Part shown: positions 24,135 to 33,345 of the stretch, piece after piece
How positions within the stretch are numbered: position 1 is the first letter of the stretch
Layout of the letters: each line of letters opens with the position of its first letter
DNA from: Odontesthes bonariensis
Taxonomy: Eukaryota; Chordata; Actinopteri; Atheriniformes; Atherinopsidae
Reading direction: 5' to 3'
Assembly (NCBI RefSeq): GCF_027942865.1
Contig: NC_134507.1
Location: 37,730,797 to 37,794,796 of the forward strand
Length of the DNA stretch: 64,000 bases
Notes under the pieces: generated by a model
Seen by the model: only the letters and a program-made list of their open reading frames with translations
The model's database searches: none
What the model was told of the DNA's origin: nothing
Program-made: the position numbers and the translations under genes

Positions 24135-24931
24135 TGGCCTGTTGGGAATTTGATATACGTGGCTGAGATGCGATTAATTCTGCCCCACGTGGCTGGCATG
24201 GCTCGGGTCAGGGTAGACTGGCACAGTCCCAATCGGTTGGCGACCTGCCCCTGGAATGCTCCGGTTGGAACCCCAGTGTGCACATCACCTTTGGAATGCT
24301 CCGGTTGGAACCCCAGTGTGCACATCACCTCTGGAATGCTCCGGTTGGAACCCCAGTGTGCACATCACCTCTGGAATGCTCCGGTTGGAACCCCAGTGTG
24401 CACATCACCTCTGGAATGCTCCGGTTGGAACCCCAGTGTGCACATCACCTGTGGGCACAGGCAGCGCATGCCTCCTCGCTGTGTTGCGCTCCAACGCCGG
24501 CCGCAGCTCTGCGCACAGTTCCAGGAGGATTTCCCTCAAAACGGCTGATGAGTCAGTCGCCATCATGTGCCAGCTAATCCTCTCTGTTGTAGTGAACACA
24601 CGCTCTCTTCGAATTGCACCATTTGCAAAGTCTTCTAATTTAAGCAGCCATTGTTTTTAATGGTATGCATTGCACCACTTTGCGCTGTTTTTATGTCCGC
24701 TCGTGTAATTGCAGAAACATGGGTGTGTTAATAGTTTATATTTATAACAGTTTCCCAACATCACCTTAGGTGTCGCCAAAGAATCAGCAGCTGTAGAAAA
24801 GTGCGTACGCCAGCCCTGAAGCTGCCGTGAGGCACCGCACATTTCCACGGTCTTTTCGTTCTTGATCTGATGTTGACGTGAAAACGTGCGCCACTATTTT
24901 GTGCGTACGCACGCTTTGTACATGAGGCCCC
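24135..24931 (-). mobile_element. PIF/Harbinger element copy 3, transposase N-terminal part
   Basis: The minus strand reads MATDSSAVLREILLELCAEL, RHALPVPTGDVHTGVPTGAF and then GQVANRLGLCQSTLTRAMPA and YIKFP, the helix-turn-helix start of a HARBI1-type transposase. A 40-bp expansion inside it breaks the frame. The outer end at 24931 (GGGGCCTCATGTACAAAGCG on the minus strand) resembles the other Harbinger termini. The catalytic C-terminus and Myb partner are absent. Confidence 0.65.
24251..24450. repeat. 40-bp tandem repeat, five units
   Basis: Five head-to-tail units of exactly 40 bp start CTGGAATGCTCCGGTTGGAA at 24251, 24291, 24331, 24371 and 24411, with almost no differences. They lie inside the transposase frame of Harbinger copy 3. 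40 is not a multiple of three, so four extra units shift the frame. Confidence 0.9.
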
Positions 24932-25014
24932 TGATGTCTATGTATGCACGCCACAGAGTCCATGGCTACGTCAGCTGACTTCCGCTCTCATGAAACGTAA
25001 AATATCGACCTTCT

Positions 25015-25086
25015 GGCTCGTTGGTCTAGGGGTATGATTCTCGCTTCGGGTGCGAGAGGTCCCGGGTTCAAATCCCGGACGAGCCC
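25015..25086 (+). tRNA. tRNA-Pro (anticodon CGG)
   Basis: A 72-nt cloverleaf with acceptor GGCTCGT pairing ACGAGCC plus discriminator C, D-arm TGGTCTAGGGGTATGATTC, anticodon arm CTCGCTTCGGGTGCGAG with CGG, and T-arm CCCGGGTTCAAATCCCGG. Internal promoter boxes are intact. The nearest downstream TTTT run is more than 200 bp away. Confidence 0.94.
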
Positions 25087-25300
25087 TCCTACTCTAAGAA
25101 AAGCTTACGGAAAGCTTGATGGTCAACTTTGGGTACCTTCCTTGATCTCACCCAAATTGTTCATTAAGAGTGCTGATAACAATTGCAAAAATGTCCTGTC
25201 TTACTACATTGTTTGGAGCTGTAGCAGCTGGCTCTCCCTTCACTCAACATGAGTGAAGTTATTGAGGACATAGACTGAACATCCCCAACATTGAAGCCAC
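25087..25300. repeat. tRNA-Pro 3' flank, first copy of a duplicated segment
   Basis: AAAGCTTGATGGTCAACTTT onward (25114-25295) recurs at 26173-26750, interrupted there by a MITE. A 65-bp inverted piece recurs at 25958-26025. This is a local segmental duplication that included the tRNA gene. Confidence 0.75.
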
Positions 25301-25957
25301 TGACAGTTAAGTGAACAACTCATCTTTTTTTTACAATGCAATGTTTAGCTAGACAAACCGTTATCCCGGCTTTTGGAGTTTACGTTGACCCTCCACAAGT
25401 TTACACTCACAGCTGGGATTTGTAGTGTTACAGATTAATTTACACATACTTTTGGCAACTAATCTCCACTTTAGAATAAGAGAACTTTGAAATAAAAAAG
25501 ATGGAAGCAACACTGACATTGAGTGAGCTGAACTGAAAGTTGTAGGATGTTTCTATTCGATGATCGAACGTACCTTCCGAGGGTATCGTTTTGACTATAA
25601 CATTGAATGCATTTGGAATCAAAGCCCCAAATAAGGAAATACAGCTCAAACCTCCAACACTCATTCCGAAGTTGCTTCAAGTCCTTCTTAAATGAATTTC
25701 TTATCTGGAATTTGAAAGACAGATCCACGCATAAATTTCTGTATCATGTAAGCACACCCTCTGCAGTTTTATCTAAAGCAGTTTTGGTATTTGTTCTATA
25801 AATCCAGATTGAAACGCTTCAAGTCAATGGTAGAGAAATGGAGATATAGGCCTGTTCTGTCTTAAAGTTGGGCTTCTTGATAAAATGTGATGTGAATTGG
25901 TGGAACCTGGCGGTGAGTATTGACTCATTGGTCTCAGGAGTTTTTGTGGGCTGTTCA
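25301..25957. other. No gene recognised
   Basis: Sequence between repeated tRNA-Pro flanks. Short frames on both strands here look like chance. Confidence 0.35.
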
Positions 25958-26025
25958 GTGTATGTGCCTAATAACTTCACTCATGTTGAGTGAAGGGAGA
26001 GCCAACTCCAAACAATATAGGCTCA
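25958..26025 (-). repeat. Inverted copy of the tRNA-Pro flank
   Basis: The reverse complement reads ATATTGTTTGGAG, GGCTCTCCCTTCACTCAACA and TGAGTGAAGTTATT, as at 25209-25265 and 26660-26716, with about 10 bp missing in the middle. Confidence 0.65.
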
Positions 26026-26133
26026 TTGCTCTGGAAAAGTCAAAGAAGAAAGAAAGCAATCACAAATTCCCAGGATTCCATGGCTACGTCAGCTGTCCGA
26101 ACGCTCTCACGAAACGCAGGAAGACCACCGTTT

Positions 26134-26186
26134 GGCTCGTTGGTCTAGTTAACCATCAAGCTTTCTATACGGAAAGCTTGATGGTT
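26134..26186 (+). pseudogene. tRNA-Pro pseudogene with fold-back palindrome
   Basis: The first 15 nt of tRNA-Pro (GGCTCGTTGGTCTAG) are present. The rest is replaced by TTAACCATCAAGCTTTC, which is the inverted complement of the 3' flank that follows (GAAAGCTTGATGGTTAA), with a 6-nt loop TATACG. The 5' flank (TGGCTACGTCAGCTG) also matches that of the intact gene. Box A is cut and box B lost, so it cannot be a working gene. Confidence 0.8.
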
Positions 26187-26760
26187 AATTTTGGGTACCT
26201 TCCTTGATCTTAAATGCGTCTCTCTTTGCTCACCCAAATTGTTAATCAAAGCTGCCGTCTGCAACTTTTTTTTAGTCATATTCTGATTCTGGAAGTAGAA
26301 TATTAAATAGGCTGTTTAGGAAAAATCCCGAATTCTGTAGCTCCCTCTGAAGCCTGTAATCATGCTTGCAAAAATCGAGCGCTCCCGGCTGTTTTTAACC
26401 AAAGACGTTAGGTTTATTATTTATCTATTATCTGAGCAGAACAGTCACCAACCACGTCTTCCATGCTGAGCGTGAGTCTGCCCCCAGCTTGTGTGCGCGC
26501 ACACTGGTGTGAACTCACGTGCACAACCTCGTCCACAGAGGGGGAGGGACCTGAAAGTTGTATCAGTTCGAATTTTCCGACTTTAGACTCGGAATTTTGA
26601 GAACCTGCCGACGGCAGCTTTAAGAGTGCTGATAACAATTGCAAAAATGTCCTGTCTTACTATATTGTTTGGAGCTGTAGCAGCTGGCTCTCCCTTCACT
26701 CAACATGAGTGAAGTTATTGAGGACATAGACTGAACAACCCCAACATTAAAGGAGTCTTG
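26170..26760. repeat. tRNA-Pro 3' flank, second copy split by a MITE
   Basis: Matches 25110-25300 from GGAAAGCTTGATGGT to CCCCAACATT, except for the MITE at 26250-26629 and a short extra TAAATGCGTCTCTCTTTGC. Confidence 0.75.
26250..26629. mobile_element. 380-bp MITE, TTAA type
   Basis: Terminal inverted repeats AGCTGCCGTCTGCAAC and AGCTGCCGTCGGCAGG (minus strand) are flanked by TCAA (left, probably a decayed TTAA) and TTAA (right). The uninterrupted copy at 25150-25175 shows the empty site. No coding capacity. Confidence 0.75.
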
Positions 26761-26779
26761 GCCCTGTGGTGAAGTGGTG

Positions 26780-28625
26780 GTTGATTGACGCTGTGACGCT
26801 TTGCTTTGCAGTAAGACGTATTGCATCACTTCCTGTTACCTTGCTTGTGTTCTGTGGAATTTCTTGCTCCTCTTGGACTACTGATAATCACTTTATTTCT
26901 ACCTATAACTTACACAATTTTGCATAGTTAACTCTATAGCTTACCATTCTTTTCTAACACACTCCTACAGATCTTTAATCTTTATTCTCACTTTTTAGCG
27001 GTGTGTCTGGTTCTCTAGCTTAGCATGGCTACCAGTTCTCTCCCTCCATCTCCTGCTTTCAGCTGCTCCGTGTGTCAGATGTTTAGTTACTCTTCTGCCT
27101 CCTTTAGCGATAATGGTACATGTAACAAATGTAGTCTTTTTGTAGTTTTGGAGGCGAGGTTATCTGAATTGGAAGCTCGGCTCTGCACTGTTGAACATCA
27201 ACCGATAGCGAGCCAGGTCCCTTTAGTCAATGCGGAGCCACCTAGCGTAGCTAGCTCAATTAGCCTCCCCCTAGCAGAACCTGAGCAGCCGGGATTACAG
27301 GGTGGCTGGGTGACTGTCAGGAAGAGGCATAGCTCTAAAGTCAAGCCCGTTGTTCACCATCGACCTGTCCACGCTTCAAATAGATTTTCCCCACTCAGCG
27401 ACACACCCGCTGAGGACAAAACCCTGGTAACTAGCAGCTCTATAGTCAGAAACGTGGCATTAGAGACACCAGCGACCATAGTCAAATGCATTCCAGGGGC
27501 CAGAGCGGGCGACATAGAATCCTATTTAAAACTGCTGGCTAAGGATAAACGTAAATACGGTTGTAACCCACATGGTTTCTAGACCCATTTGTTTTATTTG
27601 AATGTAGTACCCTTGCTCCACCACAAGGTGGCGTATCAGCAGTGTACAGTATGATCCGCAAAACGTGATCTCACTTTGAGCCGAGTTACTGACCAGAGCA
27701 CCCACGATAAACGTGCTGACGAACTTGGGAGAAAGTCTAACTGTTTAAAGAAAGAGGAGCCGGTTCACCGGACAACCCTCTGAGAACTCCGATTGGTTTT
27801 TTTATCCACTTCACCGGATTAGGGATTGATTTGGAATTCCAAACCCATGGAGGTTTGGTGGCGAGCCAGGGAAGACGAGCGACTCTGAAGAACGGTGCAC
27901 GGTGTGGCCAGCCGTGGAATCTGCTCCAGGGGACTCCAGACATTCTTTTCACTTCACTCGTGATACAGATAAGAGCGTAACACAAATCTACCCGGGTAGT
28001 AAACAGTCGATCAGAACATTACACACATTCACGCAGAACGGAACTGAACTGAACTCGGACCTGCTAATAAGGAAGCGGGACACTTTTATTTTGACTTTGA
28101 TTTTATTTTATATTTCCTTTTTTTTGAAAGAGCTCTATTTTTCTGTTTCTGTTTTTTTATTTTTCATACATTGCAATAATTTACCTGTTGGGTGTGGCAA
28201 TAAATTGTCAACTGCAACTTCATGTTCTCTTATTGAGTGCCAGCTTTCCGAACCTAGAGAATGTAGGTGTCATAGTGTGTCCCAATCAGGCTAAAAGCGC
28301 TACACGGTGAAACTGTTATTCACGTCGGCGTTAATGACACTCGGTTACGCCAATCGGAGGTCACTAAAATTAATGTTGCATCGGTGTGTAATTTTGCCAA
28401 AACAATGTCGGACTCCGTAGTTTTCTCTGGACCCCTGCCAAATCTGACCAGTGATGACATGTTGAGCTGTATGTCCTCCTTCAATCGCTGGTTGTCTAGA
28501 TGGTGTCCAGCAAACAACGTGGGCTACAGAGATAATTGGCAATCTTTCTGGAGAAAACCTGGTCTGATGAGGAGAGACGGCATCCATCCCACTTTGGAAG
28601 GAGTGGGACTTTCCTGTTCCCGCAC
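26780..28625 (+). mobile_element. CR1/L2-type LINE 5' part: ORF1 with zinc finger and esterase domain
   Basis: ORF1 starts at 27025. Residues 12-37 form a C-x2-C...C-x2-C finger (CSVC...CNKC), followed by a short coiled stretch ([16 protein letters not shown]). A GDSL/SGNH esterase follows: SSSIVRNV (block I), then after a solo LTR insertion HVGVNDTR (block III) and RRDGIHPT (block V, Asp-His). Esterase-bearing ORF1 proteins are known in CR1-group LINEs. The frame resumes correctly beyond the LTR if the 4-bp duplication is removed. The element is cut at about 28620, where antisense Helitron sequence begins. ORF2 is absent here; a LINE 3' end of the same broad type lies at 30276-30880. Confidence 0.75.
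27562..28304 (+). mobile_element. Solo LTR, Gypsy-like fossil
   Basis: A 743-bp sequence begins TGTAAC and ends GCTACA, flanked by identical CGGT (27558-27561, 28305-28308), the 4-bp duplication seen with Ty3/Gypsy integration. It interrupts LINE ORF1. The ends resemble those of the 1.6-kb LTRs at 44651 and 52320 (TGTAA...GGCTACA), so a related family is likely. No internal region remains, implying LTR-LTR recombination. Confidence 0.8.
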
Positions 28626-29830
28626 CACCGTTGACATAAAAGAAAAACTGCTCTGGATTTAGGCCACACACAAGTTTAATGCAGCAGTCTCTGATAGCAT
28701 GGAACACACAGGCCTGCTTCTGCTTCAGGTTCTGATACATCTGCCGCAGCACAGCTGGATCCACAGCTGGGGGTTCTCTGATGGCTCTCATTTCTGTCAC
28801 AGCAGCAGACTGAGGACAATAGTCGGGCACATGTTCCTGCTCATCGTCTGGCTCTCTTTGCTGCAGCTCATCATTACAACTTCAGATTCAGGAGCCAGAT
28901 TCCACCATTCATCCATCACATGCTCTCTGCTCTCCTCAAACTCTACAAGTGCATTCTCAATCTCCTCAATGTGTTTCTCATATTAGTCTCTGTGTGTTTG
29001 TATAATGTTATTCACGCTCTCAGGACGGTTTGAGCCTGGGAGCTGCACCCAGCCAGAGTTGTACAAAGACTTGTAGGTTGGAAGATGGGCACTTGGTATT
29101 TCATACTCGGATCGGTGAGGAAGGTACAGTCTCAGTAATCTGGCATAAAACTGCTCGGGGTGTTTCTCCTTGGAACATTGGTAATATCTGATGACAGAGG
29201 GCTTATCATTTTTCCGCCTTTGGACAAATCCCAGCTCATTCAGAAGTGGTGAAACACCATCACGCTTTGAGTGGTCTGCACTGACAAACCTGCAGCTAGC
29301 AGCAAAATCAGCCGAGCACATCTCCTCATACTCTGGGGTCTCGGGTCTGGCTTTGTATTTGTCACTCAAACTCGTCATCCAGACATTACGAGACTCTGAC
29401 GGGGTGTCCTCCAAGAATGACATGGGGCGACTCATTTTCACTGGACTGTCATCAGTAGGAATGAACACAACACTGCGTGAGCACTTCTTCATCTTTATTC
29501 CACATGCACGAGTCACACACTCCTGAGCACTGATCTCTCTCTTTCTGGAGTCAGCCTGCATGACAGCTCTCATCTCATCACACTCATTAACTCAGTCCAT
29601 GTTGGAATTCTCCATGACAGTTTGCAGGTACTCTGACAGACCACTTTCCTTCTTTGGGATGTATTTAGTCAGATACTGTACACACGAGTAAGCAGCTGCC
29701 CTGCAGTGAACATCATGTGCTGATTGGCTGCTTTATCTGTCAATCACTGACACTGCCCACAGGAACAGGACAGTATATTCAGCAATAAGGTAATACTTTC
29801 TGCTGACATGGCAGACTCGCTTTAACTGGA
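28620..29830 (-). mobile_element. Helitron fragment (Rep/helicase)
   Basis: The minus strand from 29573 encodes a Helitron helicase-protein segment (ESRNVWMTSLSDKYKARP, RYYQCSKEKHPEQFYARLLR, LPGSNRPESVNNIIQTH). It continues with EEIENALVEFEESREHVMDE and, after a frameshift near 28870, to NPEQFFFYVNGGAGTGKS, the Walker A of the helicase, where it stops at a junction with LINE ORF1 at about 28620. The HUH Rep domain and terminal hairpin were not found. The left end at about 29830 is approximate. Confidence 0.75.
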
Positions 29831-30275
29831 AACACTTGAGATATTTAAATTACATTTACATTATATTACAACAACAGATATTAAGATATAAATATAAATG
29901 TATGTTTATCCGTCAAGTTAAGCAGTTATAGAAGTTTGTGGAAATTTTGTTAATAGTACAAAACAAATTTGTGTCTTACAATGAAATCAAGTGACAGGTT
30001 TAGGATTATTACAACTTCCATCTTTCAAAGTGTTTTTCAGCTGAAATCCTGTCAGTTTTAGCCCTGTTATATGTGTAACCTGGACGTCTTGTAGCTGTTG
30101 TACTGTTATTTAAGAGTCGTAACCTTTCATTTTATCACAATAACATGGTGTGTTAGACTTAAATGTTATAAAATGTAATGTCAGCAAGAGACATTATTAA
30201 AACTTTAATCAGAGTTCCCCAAAATGACTAATACGGTGCATGATTCTATCATAAGTTCAATGGATACAGTCAAAT
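29831..30275. other. No gene recognised
   Basis: AT-rich sequence between the Helitron piece and a LINE 3' end. Confidence 0.4.
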
Positions 30276-30880
30276 TTGCATGAGCTATATACTGACCGAG
30301 GGATCGGACCTGTCCTGCATAATGTTAATCTCCCCCTTTTGTGTAAATGGCAGAGCAGAGCCTTCCGTTATCAGGCCCCTCTCTGTGGAACCAGCTGCCA
30401 GTTTGGCTTCAGGAAGCAGACACCCTCTCTACTTTTAAGATCAGGCTTAAAACTTTCCTTTCTGATGAAGCTTATAGTTAGGGATGGCTCAGCTGAGCCT
30501 GAAACATCCCATAGTTCTGCTGCTATAGGCCCAGCCTGCTGGGGGAGCTCCCATGATGCACCTCTCCTCTCCATGTACATGTGACATCATTGTTGTCATT
30601 AACTTGTTCCTCTCTCAGCAGGTGTCCCTGGCCTGGTGTTCCGCTGCTTGTTGTCCCCTCTTTTCTGTCCTCTCAGCCCCAGCTGCTCCAGGCAGATGGC
30701 CGCCCTTCCTGGTTCTGGTTCTGATGGAGCTTTCTTCCTGTTAAAACTCAGTTTTTTCTTCCCACACTTCTGTGCGTGCTCGGGATTGAACAGAAGTTAC
30801 GGTGCATTTTGTAGGATTCCTTAGCTAAGCTACTTCTTTTAATTGTGTCTGTGTTAATAAAACTGGACTGAAATGACAAA
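30276..30880 (+). mobile_element. LINE 3' end (CR1/L2 group)
   Basis: Frames carry remains of a reverse transcriptase C-terminus (LCKWQSRAFRYQAPL, then a WNQLPVWLQEADTLSTFK-like reading in another frame, ending DEAYS), followed by a GC-rich 3' UTR typical of fish CR1/L2 LINEs. It could be the other end of the element beginning at 26780, with the middle lost. Confidence 0.6.
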
Positions 30881-31312
30881 TAAATGAACATGTGCATCTG
30901 TACTGTTATATGTTACGTTAAAACAGAGTACTGAAATATATCTTTATTGAATAGATGAATAAATCTGAAGTCTGATTCTGTCCAGGGTTTCTTCCAGCTG
31001 TCCTCCCTCTGTCACCATCTCACATCTGAAATTCCTCTCAGTAGTATTTCAGAGCTGAGCCTTGGTTGGGAGAGTTTTTATCTTCACTTCATCTTCACAG
31101 ACTATATTACCACAGCAATACAACTGAGCCAAATGCTGGATTTAAATTCATTTTTATTAGATTTTCAAAGAAACGTCATTAATAAAAATAGAACATAAAA
31201 CAATATTAACTATGTGTAAACTATATACATATATATGAAATGTATTCTGCCAGAGGGCAGGGTCTTTCCACTGCCTCAATGTTAATGATTTTGTTCCCAA
31301 TATATTTTATAT
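30881..31312. other. No gene recognised
   Basis: AT-rich sequence with no supported feature. Confidence 0.4.
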
Positions 31313-31605
31313 TTAGAAAGACTTTACCCTTTTCCAGGGCTCCCACAAGTCCTGGGAAATATAAAAGACTTCGGTGCTGGACATGAGGAGCTCCAGCACC
31401 CCCCCGTGCTGCTCTCCATCATGCCCATCACCTCCACTCCAGCTGCCTCATCAGTCACAATCAGCACCTGCCAAAACAAACAGCACCAATGTCCCATAAT
31501 ACCTTGCAGCTAGATATTAAACCCCTTTCTTACTCCTTGTTTATTTCTTTAATCTCTTTCTCAATTGTGTCAGATCATTTGCCATTTTATGTCTGTATAA
31601 TATAC

Positions 31606-32025
31606 ACTAGATTGCCAACATTATTCACTCACTCATCCAGATAATTAAATTCAGGGGTTCCCATCACTTCCATGGCCACAGGTGTAGAAATGCAAGCCCC
31701 TCGGCATGCAGACTGCTTCTACAAACATCTGTGAAAGAATGGCTCGCTCTCAGGAGCTCAGTGGATTCCAGCGTGGTGCCATGATAGGATGCCACCTGTG
31801 CAACAAGTCCAGTGGAGACATTTCCTCGCTCCTAAATATCCCACAGTCAGCTGTCAGTGGTGTTAGAACAAAGTGGAAGCGACTGGGAACGCCAGCAGCT
31901 CAGCCACCAAGTGGTCGGCCACGTAAAATGACAGAGCGGGGTTTGGAGGTCTGTAGCAATGGACTCTGCAGAAGGTTGGCGACCTTTCTGCAGAGTCAAT
32001 TGCTGCAGACCTCCAAACTTCATGT
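31606..32025 (+). mobile_element. Tc1/mariner remnant
   Basis: The left terminus CACTAGATTGCCAACATTAT follows TATA. The frame at 31706 gives MARSQELSGFQRGAMIGCHL, SAVSGVRTKWKRLGTPAAQP and SGRPRKMTER, the paired-like helix-turn-helix of Tc1 transposase. It ends in an imperfect inverted repeat: GGAGGTCTGTAGCAATGGAC at 31946 against GTCAATTGCTGCAGACCTCC near 31996-32015. The catalytic DDE domain is absent. Confidence 0.75.
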
Positions 32026-32112
32026 GGCCTTTTACATGTTTAAACCAGAGAAAACAACTCCTTGTATGTGCCTACCGACTTGGCAAATAAAGCTCATTCT
32101 GATTCTGATTAG
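32026..32112 (+). mobile_element. Short LINE 3' tail
   Basis: GGCAAATAAAGCTCATTCTG followed by ATTCTGATT repeats is a typical fish CR1-group LINE 3' end. Only the tail is present. Confidence 0.5.
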
Positions 32113-32543
32113 AATGTGTTTTTAGATTAGATGAATTAGAATGCTTTTTACTTCTACATTGCTGTAGGGTGTTGTGTGCAGGAAGTCCCCTCCTGCATCC
32201 ATGTTGGACTTTAAGTGGGTAATCCTGCACTGGCTGCCGAGGTCCAGCTCCTGGACTGCAGCTTCCCGCCACAGCGTGAGGGAGGCAGAAGCTTTATCCT
32301 GTACAGAACACAGTATGAGATGTCAGAACTATAAAGGCACCAGAGATTACTCTGTAATGTGCAGCCTACAAGTGACCACAGTAAACATAGAAACAACCAG
32401 CGCCGCAGAAAGAGACAGTTAGCACACTCCCATAGACTACTAAGGTAATCACAGAATATGAAAGTTATCTTATTTTATCTTCCCTTATCTAGAAACCACA
32501 GAGGTTGTCCCTCCTCTCCAATCCTCCCGTTCTCTGGTCTTAC
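32113..32543. other. No gene recognised
   Basis: Lies between blocks of the putative gene remnant. No clear feature. Confidence 0.3.
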
Positions 32544-32929
32544 CTGCTGCAGCTTCACCTCACGCAGCGGGACCTCCTCTCTCCCACTGCGGACCTTTTT
32601 CACAGCTGAGAGCTAAATAAGAACAAGTTCAATCACTTAGTGATCTAATTAGACCTAAACATGTCATTGCAACAGCTTTTCTGTAATAAAACATTTCAAA
32701 TACTGGTAGGCATTACTTTGTCTACCTAAAATGTTTGTATCTCTGAATTACAATTAAGCACGGTCATTTATCTGAGTGTATTAGTGTGTTCTTCTGATGA
32801 AGACAAATCAACATACCTGAACAACTTTGCCCTCCAGTGTGAGGAGGCCCTTTGTCCCCTTCACATTCTTTATAGTTGTGTGTAGGGACGGGGGACAGAG
32901 GAGGGCTTTCCTGCAAAGGGGTCCATCCT

Positions 32930-33112
32930 GCAAACCTTGCAGCACCAACCCCGCTCCATGCTGTCAGAGGTGGAGAAGATCATTAGGCTTTCCCTGGCCC
33001 TGCCCATATCTGTCACAGCATCTGAGCGCTCTTTCTCAGCCTGAAAACCTGGCTGCGCAGCACCATGACGCAGGAGAGACTAACACATTTGGCCATTATG
33101 AACACTCACAGT
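32930..33112 (+). mobile_element. hAT transposase C-terminal fragment
   Basis: Reading across frames gives EVEKIIRLSLALPISVTASERSFS, then KTWLRSTMTQERLTHLAIMN-like sequence: the hAT dimerisation domain with its ASERSFS motif. A frameshift follows SFSA. The rest of the element is absent. Confidence 0.65.
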
Positions 33113-33345
33113 GACCTTATGGATAAATTGGCTTAAACAATTTATCAAGAACACATCTTCAATTTGGAACTTCATACCGAATTTAATTTTCTCTAAATTA
33201 GGAGGCCTAAATTTCTTTTTACTTTGTAATTATAATGTTGAAAAAATCCCCTCAAAACTATCCTACTTTCATAAACAGATGCTTCTTTCTTGGTGATTGA
33301 TCTACAAACATAATTTCCCCCCACATAGATACTACATATGGAACA
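33113..33345 (+). mobile_element. L1-type LINE C-terminal fragment
   Basis: NWLKQFIKNTSSIWNFIPNL, LGGLNFFLLCNYNVEKIPSK and SYFHKQMLLSW, then LIYKHNFPPHRYYIWNN in another frame, resemble the tail of fish L1-clade ORF2. It is short and frameshifted. Confidence 0.55.

Larger units (their letters stand above)
31313..32866 (-). pseudogene. Exon remnants of an unidentified multi-exon gene
   Basis: Three minus-strand blocks have splice-like borders. 32866-32818 reads VKGTKGLLTLEGKVVQ, then GTATGTTG. 32612-32544 reads LSAVKKVRSGREEVPLREVKLQQ, between ATTTAG and GTAAGACC. 31468-31313 reads VLIVTDEAAGVEVMGMMESS, then after a run of seven G the frame slips and continues LELLMSSTEVFYISQDLWEP to a stop. 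The short beta-rich blocks recall an OB-fold protein, but I cannot name it. The homopolymer frameshift and a Tc1 copy between blocks suggest decay. The blocks may belong to one gene or may be unrelated. Confidence 0.35.

Noticed and set aside
24150-24660. Overlapping plus-strand frames with repeated WNAPVGTPVC, and a CRISPR-like look
   Set aside because: The 40-bp units are contiguous with no spacers, so this is not a CRISPR array. The coding strand is minus (transposase).
30276-30824. Small host genes in three overlapping plus-strand frames
   Set aside because: Composition and motifs match a LINE 3' end and UTR common in fish.
31946-32015. A regulatory hairpin or terminator
   Set aside because: The inverted repeat is formed by Tc1 remnant sequence copied in reverse; there is no gene for it to serve.
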